Positions 43,696 to 53,006 of a stretch of 64,000 bases of DNA are shown here, piece by piece. Location of the stretch: NCBI RefSeq assembly GCF_001889605.1, contig NZ_CP018172.1:62001-126000 (forward strand), read 5' to 3'. Under the pieces are notes generated by a model, which saw only the letters and a list, made by a program, of their open reading frames with translations, did not search any database and was not told where the DNA came from. A program made the position numbers and the translations under genes. The DNA is from Aquibium oceanicum (GTDB taxonomy: Bacteria; Pseudomonadota; Alphaproteobacteria; Rhizobiales; Rhizobiaceae). Position 1 is the first letter of the stretch. Each line of letters starts with the position of its first letter.

Positions 43696-46236
43696 ATGGC
43701 CGGCGAGAAGGAAATTGTCGTCGTTACCGGAAGCAGCGGCTTCATCGGTTCGGCGGTCATCGAAAAGCTCGCCAGGCGTTTCACACTTGTCGGTTTTGAT
43801 CGCGAAACCTCGCCCCATCCGCCCGCCGCGGCCGAATGCATCTGCATCGATCTCACCTCGGACGACAGCGTCGAGGCGGCGCTGAAACGATTGCGCACAG
43901 GCTATGGCAACCGCATTGCATCGGTGATCCATCTCGCCGCCTATTTCGATCTCACAGGCGAAGCGAACCCTAAATACGAGCAGGTGACCGTCCGCGGCAC
44001 GGAACGGCTGCTGCGAGGGCTTCAGAAATTCGAGGTCGAACAGTTCGTTTTCGCCAGCACGATGCTGGTGCATGCGCCCGGGAGGAAGGGAGAACCGATT
44101 GACGAGGACTGGCCGCTCGACCCGAAGCTGCCCTATAGGGAATCGAAGATTCGCACCGAGGCGCTGATCCGGGAACAGCGGAAGTCCATCCCCACTGTCA
44201 TGATCCGTCCGTCCGGCGTCTACGATGACATGTGCCATTCGGCGTTCTTGTCCCGGCAGATCGCGAGGATATACGAGCGCCAACTCGTCAGCCACGTCTA
44301 TCCGGGCGATCTCGACGCAGGGCAGCCTTTTCTGCATCTGGACGACCTGACCGACGCGCTGCTCGCGATCGTGCAGCGGCGCAAGGATCTGCCGCCGAAG
44401 CTGCCGCTGCTTCTGGGAGAGACGGAGACACTCAGCTTTGACGAGATTCAGCGCGAGGTGGCGCGGCTCATTCACGACGAGGATTGGGAGACGCGGGCGA
44501 TTCCGAAGGCGTTGGCCAGGACCGGAGCTTGGGTCGAGGGCGAGATCCTCGACGAGGATCCCTTCATCAAGCCGTGGATGGTTGACATTTCGGACGACCA
44601 CTACGAACTCGACATCTCGCGCGCCCGGAGCCTCGTTGGCTGGGAGCCAAAGCATTCCCTGCGCGACACGCTCCCGGAAATGATCGAGGCCCTGAAAGCC
44701 GATCCGGTCGGCTGGTACAAAGCCAACAAGCTGAATTCCGCCCGGGTTGCGGCGGTCGCAGCCGAAGGAAAACCGGAGAAGAAGGGGGAACGCTCGGAGA
44801 AACACCACGCCATAATGCGCGAGCACATGGAAAGCATGCGGCAGATGCATTTCGACATGCAGTGGGTGCATTTTCTGAACATCCTGCTCGGGTTTTGGCT
44901 GGCGACCAGCCCCTTCGTGTTCGGCACGTTCGGCGAGGACACCTTCAGCGCCGCCGTGATGGGCATGACGGAAGATAGGGGCCTATGGGAGCCGTCGCTG
45001 CGCAACAATCTGACAGCCTGGAGCGACCTGATCAGCGGCCTGTTGATCATGGGCTTCGGAGCACTCTCCCTGTCGCCCCTCTTCAGCTGGGCGCAATGGG
45101 CCAATACGGCTGTCGGGGTGTGGCTGCTCTTTGCGCCGCTGATCTTCTGGACTCCGAGCGCGGCCGTCTATGCCAACGACACCTTCGTCGGCGCTCTGGT
45201 CATAGCTTTCGCCATACTGGTGCCGATGATGCCGGGCATGAGTATGGAAGGCATGATGGATTCCTCCGACATGCCGCCCGGTTGGACCTATTCGCCGTCG
45301 ACCTATCTGCAGCGCCTTCCGATCATCGCGCTCGGCGCGATCGGATTCGTCATTTCGCGCGTGCTTGCGGCATACCAACTCGGACATATCGACGGCGTGT
45401 GGGAACCGTTTTTCGCTGGCGATGCCATCCGGAACGGCACCGAATTCATCATCACCTCGGATGTCTCGAAAGCCTGGCCGGTCGCCGACGGCGGCTTGGG
45501 CGCCACAACTTATATGTTCGAGGTGCTGATGGGGCTAATGGGGGGACGCGCGCGTTGGCGGACCATGCCTTGGATGGTGCTGCTGTTCGGCTTCGTTGTC
45601 GTGCCGTTGGGCGTCGTGTCGATCTATTTCATCATCATCCAGCCGATTGTGATCGGCACCTATTGCACGCTTTGCCTGCTGGCGGCGCTTGCCATGCTCA
45701 TCATGATCCCGTACTCGCTCGACGAGTTGGTCGCCATGGGCCAGTTCCTGGTCCAGAACACACGCCGAGGCCGGCCATTCTGGCGGTCCTTCTTCATGGG
45801 CGACGCGTTGCCGGGAAGCGGCAAGGACGAGAAGCGGCCCGGTTTCGACGTGCCGTCGCGCCAGTTGGCGTGTGACGCGGCCCGCGGCGTCACCATTCCC
45901 TGGACCCTCGTCGTCAGCGCGGTTCTCGGCGTCTGGCTCATGTTCAGCCGCCTCGTCTTTGGCACGGAACCGCCGATGGCCGACAGCGACCACCTGGTCG
46001 GAGCCTTGATCCTGACGGTGGCCGTGATCGCGATGGCAGAAGTCGCGCGGCCGCTACGCTTCATCAACATCGCCTTCGGCTTCTGGCTGATCGGTGCGCC
46101 ATGGTTCCTGTTGGGCATTAGCGGGATCGCGACAGCCAACAGCGTGGTCGTCGGCCTGTTCGTGATCGGCCTCAGCCTGCCGCGCGGCGCCCGTAGCGCC
46201 GAGCATTACGGCGGCTGGGATCGCTATATATTCTGA
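43696..46236 (+). CDS. Fusion protein: NAD-dependent epimerase, SPW segments and VKOR-like membrane domain
   Basis: An 846-residue protein in three parts. Residues 1-320 are an extended SDR epimerase (VVVTGSSGFIGSAVIEKL, VIHLAAYFDL, Ser/Tyr region ASTMLVHA and YRESK). Residues about 385-500 are SPW-type helices (NILLGFWLATSPFVFG). Residues about 545-690 are a membrane domain with the redox pair CTLC (YCTLCLLAAL), as in vitamin K epoxide reductases. About 735-846 is a second SPW-like block (LGVWLMFSRLVFG, FGFWLIGAPWFL). It could feed periplasmic disulfide chemistry. First gene of the copper/thiol island; the preceding region ends with the Tni element. Confidence 0.8.
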   Translation: MAGEKEIVVVTGSSGFIGSAVIEKLARRFTLVGFDRETSPHPPAAAECICIDLTSDDSVEAALKRLRTGYGNRIASVIHLAAYFDLTGEANPKYEQVTVRGTERLLRGLQKFEVEQFVFASTMLVHAPGRKGEPIDEDWPLDPKLPYRESKIRTEALIREQRKSIPTVMIRPSGVYDDMCHSAFLSRQIARIYERQLVSHVYPGDLDAGQPFLHLDDLTDALLAIVQRRKDLPPKLPLLLGETETLSFDEIQREVARLIHDEDWETRAIPKALARTGAWVEGEILDEDPFIKPWMVDISDDHYELDISRARSLVGWEPKHSLRDTLPEMIEALKADPVGWYKANKLNSARVAAVAAEGKPEKKGERSEKHHAIMREHMESMRQMHFDMQWVHFLNILLGFWLATSPFVFGTFGEDTFSAAVMGMTEDRGLWEPSLRNNLTAWSDLISGLLIMGFGALSLSPLFSWAQWANTAVGVWLLFAPLIFWTPSAAVYANDTFVGALVIAFAILVPMMPGMSMEGMMDSSDMPPGWTYSPSTYLQRLPIIALGAIGFVISRVLAAYQLGHIDGVWEPFFAGDAIRNGTEFIITSDVSKAWPVADGGLGATTYMFEVLMGLMGGRARWRTMPWMVLLFGFVVVPLGVVSIYFIIIQPIVIGTYCTLCLLAALAMLIMIPYSLDELVAMGQFLVQNTRRGRPFWRSFFMGDALPGSGKDEKRPGFDVPSRQLACDAARGVTIPWTLVVSAVLGVWLMFSRLVFGTEPPMADSDHLVGALILTVAVIAMAEVARPLRFINIAFGFWLIGAPWFLLGISGIATANSVVVGLFVIGLSLPRGARSAEHYGGWDRYIF

Positions 46237-46313
46237 CAGGAAGCGGGTCCGAACGTCGCACAGCCTGGAACCTGCTTGCGCAAAAGGCGCTCGGGCCCCA
46301 TTATAGCGCTGTC

Positions 46314-46664
46314 ATGACTCGATCGTACAAACATCTTCTCGCCATGCTGCTCGCGATCGTCGCGATGTCGGCCTTGAGCTTGTCGGCCGTCCAGGCCGGC
46401 ACGATGGCCGTTGAGATGTCCGGCATGGCCGATGGAATGAGCGCGTCCGGTGATTGCGTGACGCCGTGTCCAGGCGAGCAAGACGACGCGGACCCGATGG
46501 CATGTCCCCCCGTGTGCGTAGCCCCTGTCGTTGCCGTGCTTCCTTCGATCATGACGTTGGACGTCGCATCGACATCTCTCCATTACGTCTTCCCCTACTC
46601 TCCCCATCTCGGGCGGGAGTCCTTGCCAGACCCATATCCTCCCAGGACCCGCGGCAGCGCCTGA
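46314..46664 (+). CDS. Small secreted Met/Cys-rich protein
   Basis: A 116-residue protein with a signal peptide (LLAMLLAIVAMSALSLSAVQA) and a mature part rich in Met and Cys (MAVEMSGMADGMSASGDC, then CVTPCP and CPPVCV). The composition suggests copper or other soft-metal binding in the periplasm, in line with the multicopper oxidase downstream. No family name is recognised. A stable hairpin follows its stop. Confidence 0.6.
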   Translation: MTRSYKHLLAMLLAIVAMSALSLSAVQAGTMAVEMSGMADGMSASGDCVTPCPGEQDDADPMACPPVCVAPVVAVLPSIMTLDVASTSLHYVFPYSPHLGRESLPDPYPPRTRGSA

Positions 46665-46668
46665 TGCT

Positions 46669-46690
46669 ATCGGCCGCTTTCGCGGCCGAT
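46669..46690 (+). terminator. Stable hairpin after the Met/Cys-rich gene
   Basis: Perfect 9-bp stem ATCGGCCGC/GCGGCCGAT with loop TTTC starts five bases after the stop codon. There is no T run, so it may be a processing or mRNA-stabilising stem rather than a true intrinsic terminator. Confidence 0.4.
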
Positions 46691-46801
46691 CCGAGCATCT
46701 GCGTCCGTTTGTGTGCCGTAACGCGCGCAGAGGCTAATCCCTGATGGCAGTCGAGACCTTCCTCGGCTTGCTGTCAGCGGTGATCGTGGAAGGTTTCTAA
46801 A

Positions 46802-48261
46802 GTGAATTCTGATTTTTCGATTCTCCGCCGGAGGTTTCTCCAGGCAGGCGCTGCTCTTGCGGGCGCGAGCTTTCTGCCGACCGGAATTTCACGCGCGGCC
46901 GGCATCGACGAACGGAGGCTGACAGTAGCTCCGGGCCGCGCGCCATTGCTTGGCAAAGACAAGCCAGAGTCGGACGTCTGGACCTACGATGGCGTCGTCC
47001 CGGGCCGCTGCTGCGCGTCCGCCAGGGACAGCCTGTCCGCATCCTCGTCGAGAACAGGCTCGACGAGGACACCACTGTTCATTGGCATGGCATCCGCCTT
47101 CCAAATGACATGGACGGCGTGCCAGGGCTGACGCAGCCACCGATCCGGCCTGGCGAGACATTCACCTACGAGTTCACCCCGCCGGACGCCGGAACCTTCT
47201 GGTACCATCCCCATGCCAACAGCCTCGAGCAGTTGGGACGCGGCCTTGCGGGAGTCCTGATCGTCGAGGAGACCGAGACTGTCGCGGTCGACCGTGACCT
47301 CCTGTGGGTCCTGAGGGACTGGCGGGTGACGTCCGAAGGTCAGATCGCGTCCGGCTTCGGCAACATGATGGAAGCCGGGATGTCCGGCCGCGTCGGCAAC
47401 ATTGCCACGCTGAACGGCGCGGTTCCCGGCGACCAACCCGTTCGGGCCGGTGAACGCGTTCGCCTCAGACTCGTCAACGTTTCGCTCGCGCGCATCATGG
47501 GTCTTCGTTTCGAAGGACATGATCCGCTCGTCGTCGCGATCGACGGACAGCCATGCGAGCCGCACAGGCCGGAAGACGGCCGTCTCTTGCTCGGTCCGGC
47601 GATGCGCATAGACCTCATGATCGACATGACGGGCGTACCGGGCGGACGGTACCGGGTCACGGACGATTTCTACAAGGGACTGGAATACGAGCTGTTAGTG
47701 TTGGCCTATTCGGACGAAGCTCCTCTGCGGACGACGTTTCCGGAGCCGATTGCCCTGCCGCTGAATCCCCTTCCCGAGCCCGACCTTTCCGCGCCTGACC
47801 GTCATGACCTGACCCTTGAGGGCGGCATGATGAGCCGCATGAAGGGAGCCGGAGGGATGGGTCGCGGAATGATGCAAGGCATGGGCGGCATGATGGGCAT
47901 GGGGCAGGCGCTCTGGTCCATCAATGGGACGTCGATGACCGGCGACGGGCACGCCGACATGCCCCCTCTGATGTCGCTGGCGCGCGGAAAAACGCACCTG
48001 ATCACCATGCGCAACCTTACTGCCTGGTGGCATCCGATGCACCTTCACGGTTTCAGCTTCCGGGTACTTACGCGCAACGGGGCGGAAGCGCCTTACAGCC
48101 AATGGGCGGACACTGTGCTCATGGCTCCCGAAGATACCGTCGAGGTGGCCTTCGTCGCGGACAATCCCGGCGACTGGATGCTGCATTGCCATGTCACCGA
48201 TCACCAGATGGCTGGCCTCATGACCGTGCTTCGCGTCGCCGACGCGGGGCAAGAAAAATAG
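46802..48261 (+). pseudogene. Multicopper oxidase (CopA/CueO-like), frameshifted as sequenced
   Basis: Tat signal (LRRRFLQAGAALAGAS), first cupredoxin start (SDVWTYDGVVPG), then after a frame break HWHGIRLPNDMDG, FWYHPHA, and the C-terminal copper ligands HPMHLHGFSF and HCHVTDHQM. A Met-rich loop (MGRGMMQGMGGMMGMG, about 345-360) is typical of copper-tolerance oxidases that oxidise Cu(I). One base added to GGG 47002-47004 gives 486 residues. The start is GTG 46802 after GGAAGG. It acts in the periplasm. Confidence 0.85.
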
Positions 48262-48292
48262 AACCTCAACGATAACCGCGAAAGGAATACCA

Positions 48293-48730
48293 ATGCTACG
48301 CGCTCTCACCCTGATCACGCTCCTCCTGGCCGGAGGCGTCACCGTCCAAGCGGAAGAGGCCCTCAAGGCCACCCTCTACAAGAATCCTCAGTGCGGCTGC
48401 TGCGAAGGTTACGCCGATTACCTGCGTCAGAACGGGTTCGAGGTCGAGGTCAAGCCGACCAACGACCTGACTCAGATCAGCCGCAAGGCCGGGGTGCCCG
48501 AAAACTTCCAGGGCTGCCACACGATGTTCATCGACGGCTACGTGGTCGACGGGCACGTCCCGGTCGACACCGTCCGTAAGCTGCTGTCGGAGCGTCCCGA
48601 CATCGCGGGCGTCACCTTGCCCGGCATGCCGCTCGGCTCGCCCGGAATGGGCGGTGAGAAGACCGCACCGTTCGAGATTTTCGCCGTGACGAAGGACGGA
48701 AAGACGCCCGCGCTTTACGCGACGGAGTAG
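48293..48730 (+). CDS. DUF411 metal-binding protein, copper tolerance
   Basis: A 145-residue exported protein: signal peptide (ALTLITLLLAGGVTVQA) and the DUF411 core (KATLYKNPQCGCCEGYADYL, AGVPENFQGCHTMFIDGYVV, GHVPVDTVRKLL, GVTLPGMPLGSPGM). The CGCC motif and Cys in GCHT are the likely metal ligands. DUF411 proteins accompany copper oxidases in many Proteobacteria. It follows the oxidase by 31 bases. Confidence 0.88.
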   Translation: MLRALTLITLLLAGGVTVQAEEALKATLYKNPQCGCCEGYADYLRQNGFEVEVKPTNDLTQISRKAGVPENFQGCHTMFIDGYVVDGHVPVDTVRKLLSERPDIAGVTLPGMPLGSPGMGGEKTAPFEIFAVTKDGKTPALYATE

Positions 48731-48740
48731 GAGGAAAGCA

Positions 48741-48927
48741 ATGCTGAGCGGCATGTTTCGATTGCGGCCTCAACAACTGGCTGAGCATAGCCCTCATGCC
48801 TGGGGCGGGCCTGCTCGTCTTGCTCGTGCTGCTCCTCGTGGTCGCACCGCTTGTGAAACACTCTTTTGGGGAGGCTGCGGAAAATGGCCAGAGACTCCAT
48901 GACGGCGGGCGCGGCCAACTCGTTTGA
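48741..48927 (+). pseudogene. Small membrane protein, frameshifted as sequenced
   Basis: ATG 48741 has an excellent ribosome site (AGGAGGAAAGCA) and reads MLSGMF. The following residues DCGLNNWLSIALMPGAGLL and LLVLLLVVAPLVKHSFGEAA need a shift that removes one base near 48757. The joined product is about 61 residues with one membrane helix. Proteins of this kind sit between copper genes and DsbE-like genes, but I know no function. Its end overlaps the next gene. Confidence 0.45.
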
Positions 48928-49506
48928 AGGTGGACCGTCGCCTACCCTGGACAGGCGACGCGGACTTATGGTCGCGCTGCCTTTGACGGTCTTCGTCGCG
49001 CTGGCCGCCATGCTTGGATGGGGATTGACGCGGAGCGCCGATGACATCCCTTCCGCCCTGATCGGCAAACCAATCCCGGAGTTCAGCCTGCCTCCGGTCC
49101 GGGGCCGGATGCTTGGTGTGTCCAGCGCCGACCTTCGTGGCGAGGTCTCGCTGGTGAACGTCTTTGCTTCCTGGTGCGTGGCCTGCCGCGAGGAGCATCC
49201 GCTGTTCATACGGCTGGCAGCCGATGGCGTGGTCCCGCTCCACGGCCTGAACTACAAGGACCAGCCCGACGACGCCGCCGGATGGCTGGATTCGCTGGGT
49301 GACCCGTATACGAGAACTGGCGCGGATCTGAACGGCCGCGTCGGCATCGACTGGGGGTCTACGGCGTTCCGGAAACCTTCGCCGTCGGCGCCGATGGCCG
49401 CATCGCCTACAAGCATATCGGCGCCGTGAGCCAGAAAGCGCTGGACGAAAAGATACTCCCGATTGTCGAGCGCCTGCGCGCCGAGGCCGGGGAGCAACAG
49501 CCATGA
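48884..49506 (+). pseudogene. DsbE/CcmG-like membrane-anchored thioredoxin, frameshifted as sequenced
   Basis: An N-terminal anchor helix (about 30-50, LMVALPLTVFVALAAMLGWG), then PIPEFSLPPVRGR, the redox site ASWCVACREEHP and HGLNYKDQPDDAAGWL. The frame then breaks at GGGGG 49353-49357; one added base gives VYGVPETFAVGADGRIAYKH and a total of 207 residues, a normal CcmG. It keeps apocytochrome or copper-protein cysteines reduced. Its stop overlaps the next thioredoxin gene (ATGA). Confidence 0.82.
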
Positions 49507-50027
49507 AAGCGCTCGTTGCAGCCTTTCTCGCGGTCGCCTGGCTCAACTTGCCGCTTTCGGCCGCAGAGGCTCCGCCGAACTTCGCCATCCACGATGCACC
49601 AAAGCCCGTGCCGGAGGTTCGTTTCGAGAACGGCGACGGGGAGGCGAGGACGCTGGCCGATTTCCGCGGAAGGGTGGTGCTGCTCAATGTCTGGGCGACG
49701 TGGTGCGTGCCCTGCCGCGAGGAGATGCCGACCTTGGACCGGCTTCAGGCCAAGCTGGGCGGCCCTAATTTCGAAGTCGTGGCCCTGTCGATCGACCGCG
49801 CCGGACCGAACGTGGTGAGAGAATTCTTCGCCGAGATCGGAATCGAAAACATTGCCCTCCATATCGATGCCTCCGGGAAGGCGCTGTTCGGGCTTGGCAT
49901 CGTGGGTCTCCCCGCTACGCTCCTGATCAACCGCGAGGGCGAGGAAATCGGCAGGCTCATCGGCCCTGCGGAATGGGATTCGCCGGAGATGATCGAATTC
50001 ATCCGCAGCACAATTGCAGACGACTGA
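49503..50027 (+). CDS. TlpA-family periplasmic thioredoxin
   Basis: A 174-residue exported thiol-disulfide protein: signal peptide (ALVAAFLAVAWLNLPLSAA), RTLADFRGRVVLLNVWATWCVPCREE with the CVPC redox site (about 72-75), and the cis-Pro region GIVGLPATLLINREG. TlpA-type proteins reduce SCO and the CuA site of oxidase subunit II, which fits the SCO gene and cox operon in this window. Intact. Confidence 0.88.
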   Translation: MKALVAAFLAVAWLNLPLSAAEAPPNFAIHDAPKPVPEVRFENGDGEARTLADFRGRVVLLNVWATWCVPCREEMPTLDRLQAKLGGPNFEVVALSIDRAGPNVVREFFAEIGIENIALHIDASGKALFGLGIVGLPATLLINREGEEIGRLIGPAEWDSPEMIEFIRSTIADD

Positions 50028-50040
50028 GAAAGGTAAAAAA

Positions 50041-50391
50041 ATGACAACCACACCACCTCAAGCCGCCGCCGAAAGGTCGCTTAGCTCCGACGTGCTTCAC
50101 GCGGCGAAATATTATCTGGGTGGCAGGCGCACCCTGATGCTTGCGGGTGTCGCAATCGCCACGGCCGGTCTCGCCTTCAACTGGAGCTGGCTGATGGCAG
50201 CAGGGTTCGCACCTCTGCTTCTGTCAGTGCTGCCTTGCGTGGCAATGTGCGCGCTGGGCATCTGCATGAGCCGGATGACCGGAGCTTCGTGCTCCAAACA
50301 AGCAGCGCCGCAGCAAGGGGTCGAGACCATGTCCGCGCCTGCGGCAATTCAAGCTCAACCCGAGGAAGGAAGGAACACAACCGATGCGTAG
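50041..50391 (+). CDS. Small membrane protein of the copper cluster
   Basis: A 116-residue protein with two hydrophobic stretches (about 34-50, LMLAGVAIATAGLAFNW; about 52-75, WLMAAGFAPLLLSVLPCVAMCALGI) and Cys pairs (CVAMC, and C in GASCSKQ). The segment LPCVAMCALGICM recurs in small membrane proteins near bacterial copper genes; its role is unknown. ATG 50041 follows AAAGG. It overlaps the next gene by eight bases. Confidence 0.65.
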   Translation: MTTTPPQAAAERSLSSDVLHAAKYYLGGRRTLMLAGVAIATAGLAFNWSWLMAAGFAPLLLSVLPCVAMCALGICMSRMTGASCSKQAAPQQGVETMSAPAAIQAQPEEGRNTTDA

Positions 50392-50647
50392 ATCGACGAA
50401 GACATTCGCAGCAGCGCCGGCTTTCGCGGCGGGTCTGGCGACAATTCCGCTTCACGCCCAGGATCCAAAGGAGTCCAGCTCCAGTGCTACGATGGAAGGC
50501 GGCATGATGGGCCAGGATGGAATGGCCGGCATGATGACCCAGATGAACGAGATGATGACGACCTGCAACCAGATGATGCAGGCGAAAATGGATGACGCCG
50601 ACGTGCCCGGAACCTCACGGGACACAACTCCGGAGGATGACGTCTGA
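50384..50647 (+). CDS. Met-rich exported protein, putative copper binding
   Basis: An 87-residue protein with a signal-like N terminus (TFAAAPAFAAGLATIPLHA) and a strongly Met-rich middle (MEGGMMGQDGMAGMMTQMN, MMQAKM). Met clusters like these bind Cu(I) in the periplasm. The last 20 residues are acidic. It overlaps the preceding gene and is followed by the SCO gene, so it belongs to the same operon. Confidence 0.6.
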   Translation: MRRSTKTFAAAPAFAAGLATIPLHAQDPKESSSSATMEGGMMGQDGMAGMMTQMNEMMTTCNQMMQAKMDDADVPGTSRDTTPEDDV

Positions 50648-50703
50648 GGCGGCAGCGGGTCGTCGTAATGTGCGGCCCCATCGCTCTGCAGCAGGAGGCG
50701 ACT

Positions 50704-51393
50704 TTGCTGACATCTAGAATCTTCATAGCCGCCGCGGCGCTTCTCATGCTTGTCCCGGCTGCTGCGAGCGCACATTCGCTGGTCGAGGTCGAGAAGATAC
50801 TCGGCGACGGGGAAAAGTACTTCCAGATGATCGACAAGCCCGCGCCGGACTTCACGCTCCAGATGGCCGATGGCCGGACGGTGAAGCAGGCCGACCTCCG
50901 CGGACAGGTCGTGGTGCTCAACTTTGTCTACGCGAGTTGCCCGGACGTGTGCCCCCTGCACTCGGAGAAAATCGCGGAAGTGCAGGGCATGATCAACGAG
51001 ACGCCCATGAAGGACCTCGTGACCTTCGTGACGGTGACGACCGATCCGGTCAACGACACGGCCGACGTGATGCGCGGCTACGGTCCCGCTCACGGACTCG
51101 ATCCGGTAAATTGGCTATTCCTGACGAAGCTGCAGGAGCAGTCGGAGAGTTCCACCCGCGAGCTCGCGGAGGCTTTCGGGCATGGATTCGACAAGACCGA
51201 AGATGGACTTCAGATGCACGGAATCGTCACGCATGTGATCGATGGCGAAGGCCGCTGGAGGGCGAATTTCCACGGCCTGAAGTTCCAGTCGATCAATCTC
51301 ATCACCTTCGTGAACGCTCTGACCAACGGGTCTGTCCCGAAGCACGGACACGGAAGGAGGAGTTGGTGGGAAAGGGTAACAGATTACTTTTGA
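50704..51393 (+). CDS. SCO1/SenC-family copper chaperone
   Basis: A 229-residue exported protein: signal peptide (FIAAAALLMLVPAAASA), APDFTLQMADGRTV, the copper-binding site FVYASCPDVCPLHSEK (CxxxC) and the distant His in LQMHGIVTHVIDG. It delivers copper to the CuA site of cytochrome oxidase. I prefer TTG 50704, five bases after AGGAGG (50693-50698); an ATG at 50668 would add 12 residues before the signal. The cox operon at 59-64 kb is the likely client. Confidence 0.87.
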   Translation: MLTSRIFIAAAALLMLVPAAASAHSLVEVEKILGDGEKYFQMIDKPAPDFTLQMADGRTVKQADLRGQVVVLNFVYASCPDVCPLHSEKIAEVQGMINETPMKDLVTFVTVTTDPVNDTADVMRGYGPAHGLDPVNWLFLTKLQEQSESSTRELAEAFGHGFDKTEDGLQMHGIVTHVIDGEGRWRANFHGLKFQSINLITFVNALTNGSVPKHGHGRRSWWERVTDYF

Positions 51394-51438
51394 TCGCCGC
51401 CAAGGTTAAGATAAATCGGAAAGGCACTGGAGCAATGA

Positions 51439-52266
51439 ATGGCTGAGGCACCACGCACATCGCGGAAACCGATGGGGTGGTCAGTCGCAGCTCTGCTCTT
51501 GGTCGGGGCAGGAGGAGCCTGGTATATGCTCGATCCCGGCTTCCAGCGTGCGCAATCGGATATTGCAACGGAAGCACCCGACGACGAGTTCGGCCAGCGG
51601 GTCCGCGACTATCTGCTCGCCAATCCAGAGGTCATCGTCGAGGCGATGCAAACGCTGGAGGCGCGCCGCCAGCAGGCGGAGGAGAGCGAGGCGCAGTCCG
51701 TCCTCGACGCGCGGGTAGATGACGTTTTCAATGATCCGGAGAGTCCCGTCGGCGGGAATCCCGACGGGGACGTCACCATGGTCGAGTTCTTCGACTATAA
51801 TTGCCCCTATTGCCGCCAGGTGGCGCCAGTCATAATCGACGCCGAGGCAGACGATCCCGAACTCAGGATCGTCTACAAGGAGTTCCCAATCCTTGGACCG
51901 GGGTCGATCTTCGCGGCGAAGGCCGCGCTCGCGGCCGACCGTCAGGGACGCTATGTCGAGTTCCACAAAGCGATGATGAATGCGAGCGGTCGTGTCGACG
52001 AGGCGCTCACGCTGTCGATCGCGGAGGAGGCCGGCCTCGACATCGAGCGGCTCAAGCAGGACATGAAGGATCCCGCCGTTCAGTCGGAAATCGACGGCAA
52101 CATCGAATTGGCCCAGGCGCTGCGGATCAACGGAACGCCCGCTTTCGTAATCGGTGACGAAATCCTCCGCGGCGCAACGGATCTGGAGACGATGACCGGG
52201 CTGATTGACAAAGCGAGGAGGGACGGTAAGGCCACCGGGCCTGCAGCGAAGGACACTGCGGACTGA
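51439..52266 (+). CDS. DsbA-family thiol-disulfide oxidoreductase
   Basis: A 275-residue membrane-anchored or secreted protein. A hydrophobic N-terminal segment (about 12-32) is followed by a helical region (DDEFGQRVRDYLLANPEVIVEAM), then the DSBA domain with VEFFDYNCPYCRQVAP (CPYC, about 118-121), YKEFPILGPGS and the cis-Pro region ALRINGTPAFVIG. Similar proteins are annotated Com1/DsbA-like. Its stop overlaps the CcdA-like gene. Confidence 0.87.
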   Translation: MAEAPRTSRKPMGWSVAALLLVGAGGAWYMLDPGFQRAQSDIATEAPDDEFGQRVRDYLLANPEVIVEAMQTLEARRQQAEESEAQSVLDARVDDVFNDPESPVGGNPDGDVTMVEFFDYNCPYCRQVAPVIIDAEADDPELRIVYKEFPILGPGSIFAAKAALAADRQGRYVEFHKAMMNASGRVDEALTLSIAEEAGLDIERLKQDMKDPAVQSEIDGNIELAQALRINGTPAFVIGDEILRGATDLETMTGLIDKARRDGKATGPAAKDTAD

Positions 52267-53006
52267 TGCCGGAACTGTCCAACATCGGTATGCTGACCGT
52301 CTTTGCGGCGGGGATCATTTCGTTCCTGTCTCCCTGCGTTTTGCCGCTCGTTCCGGGCTATGTCTCCTATGTCGCCGGGCGGTCCGCCGGCGGCATCGGG
52401 CCCTCAGGCGCCGTCGCGGTGCGCCTGCCCGCGGTCATTCTCGGCCTGTGTTTTGTGCTCGGCTTCTCGACTGTTTTCATTGTGCTCGGAGCAAGCGCGA
52501 CCGCGCTTGGGCAGATGCTGATCAGCTACCGTTATGAACTGAACTTCGTCGGCGGAGCGATCGTCATCCTGTTTGGGCTGTTCGTCACGGGTCTCATTCG
52601 TTTCCCCTGGATGATGCGTGAAGCTCGCTTCCATTCCGATCTGCCCGGCGGAGGAGCGACATCGGCCTATGTTCTCGGCCTGGCGTTTGCCTTCGGCTGG
52701 ACCCCTTGCATTGGCCCGATCCTCGGAGCGATCCTCACGGTCGGCGCGGCGTCGGCCACAGTCGCGGACGGAGTTCTTCTTCTAGCAATCTACTCACTGG
52801 GTCTTGGCGTACCGTTTCTACTTGCGGCTTTATTCACGGACGCGCTGGCGTCCCGGCTACGTGGTTTCGGCAGGGTGGGTAGGATTCTGAGAATCTTCGC
52901 CGGGGCGATCATGATCTTGATGGGCGTCGCCATGATCACCGGGCAGTTATCGGCGTTCTCGTTCTGGCTACTCGAGAATTTCCCTTTGCTGGCCAGGATT
53001 GGGTGA
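52266..53006 (+). CDS. ccdA: CcdA/DsbD-type transmembrane electron-transfer protein
   Basis: A 246-residue polytopic protein with six predicted helices. The two redox Cys sit in the conserved places SFLSPCVLPLVPGYVSY (about 24) and FGWTPCIGPILGA (about 147). It would carry electrons from cytoplasmic thioredoxin to the DsbE/TlpA-like proteins encoded just upstream. ATG overlaps the dsbA stop by one base. Last gene of the island. Confidence 0.9.
   Translation: MPELSNIGMLTVFAAGIISFLSPCVLPLVPGYVSYVAGRSAGGIGPSGAVAVRLPAVILGLCFVLGFSTVFIVLGASATALGQMLISYRYELNFVGGAIVILFGLFVTGLIRFPWMMREARFHSDLPGGGATSAYVLGLAFAFGWTPCIGPILGAILTVGAASATVADGVLLLAIYSLGLGVPFLLAALFTDALASRLRGFGRVGRILRIFAGAIMILMGVAMITGQLSAFSFWLLENFPLLARIG

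Noticed and set aside
44985-45875. A 296-residue plus-strand frame inside the epimerase-VKOR fusion gene
   Set aside because: It is an Arg/His-rich shadow of the hydrophobic membrane domain in the neighbouring frame.
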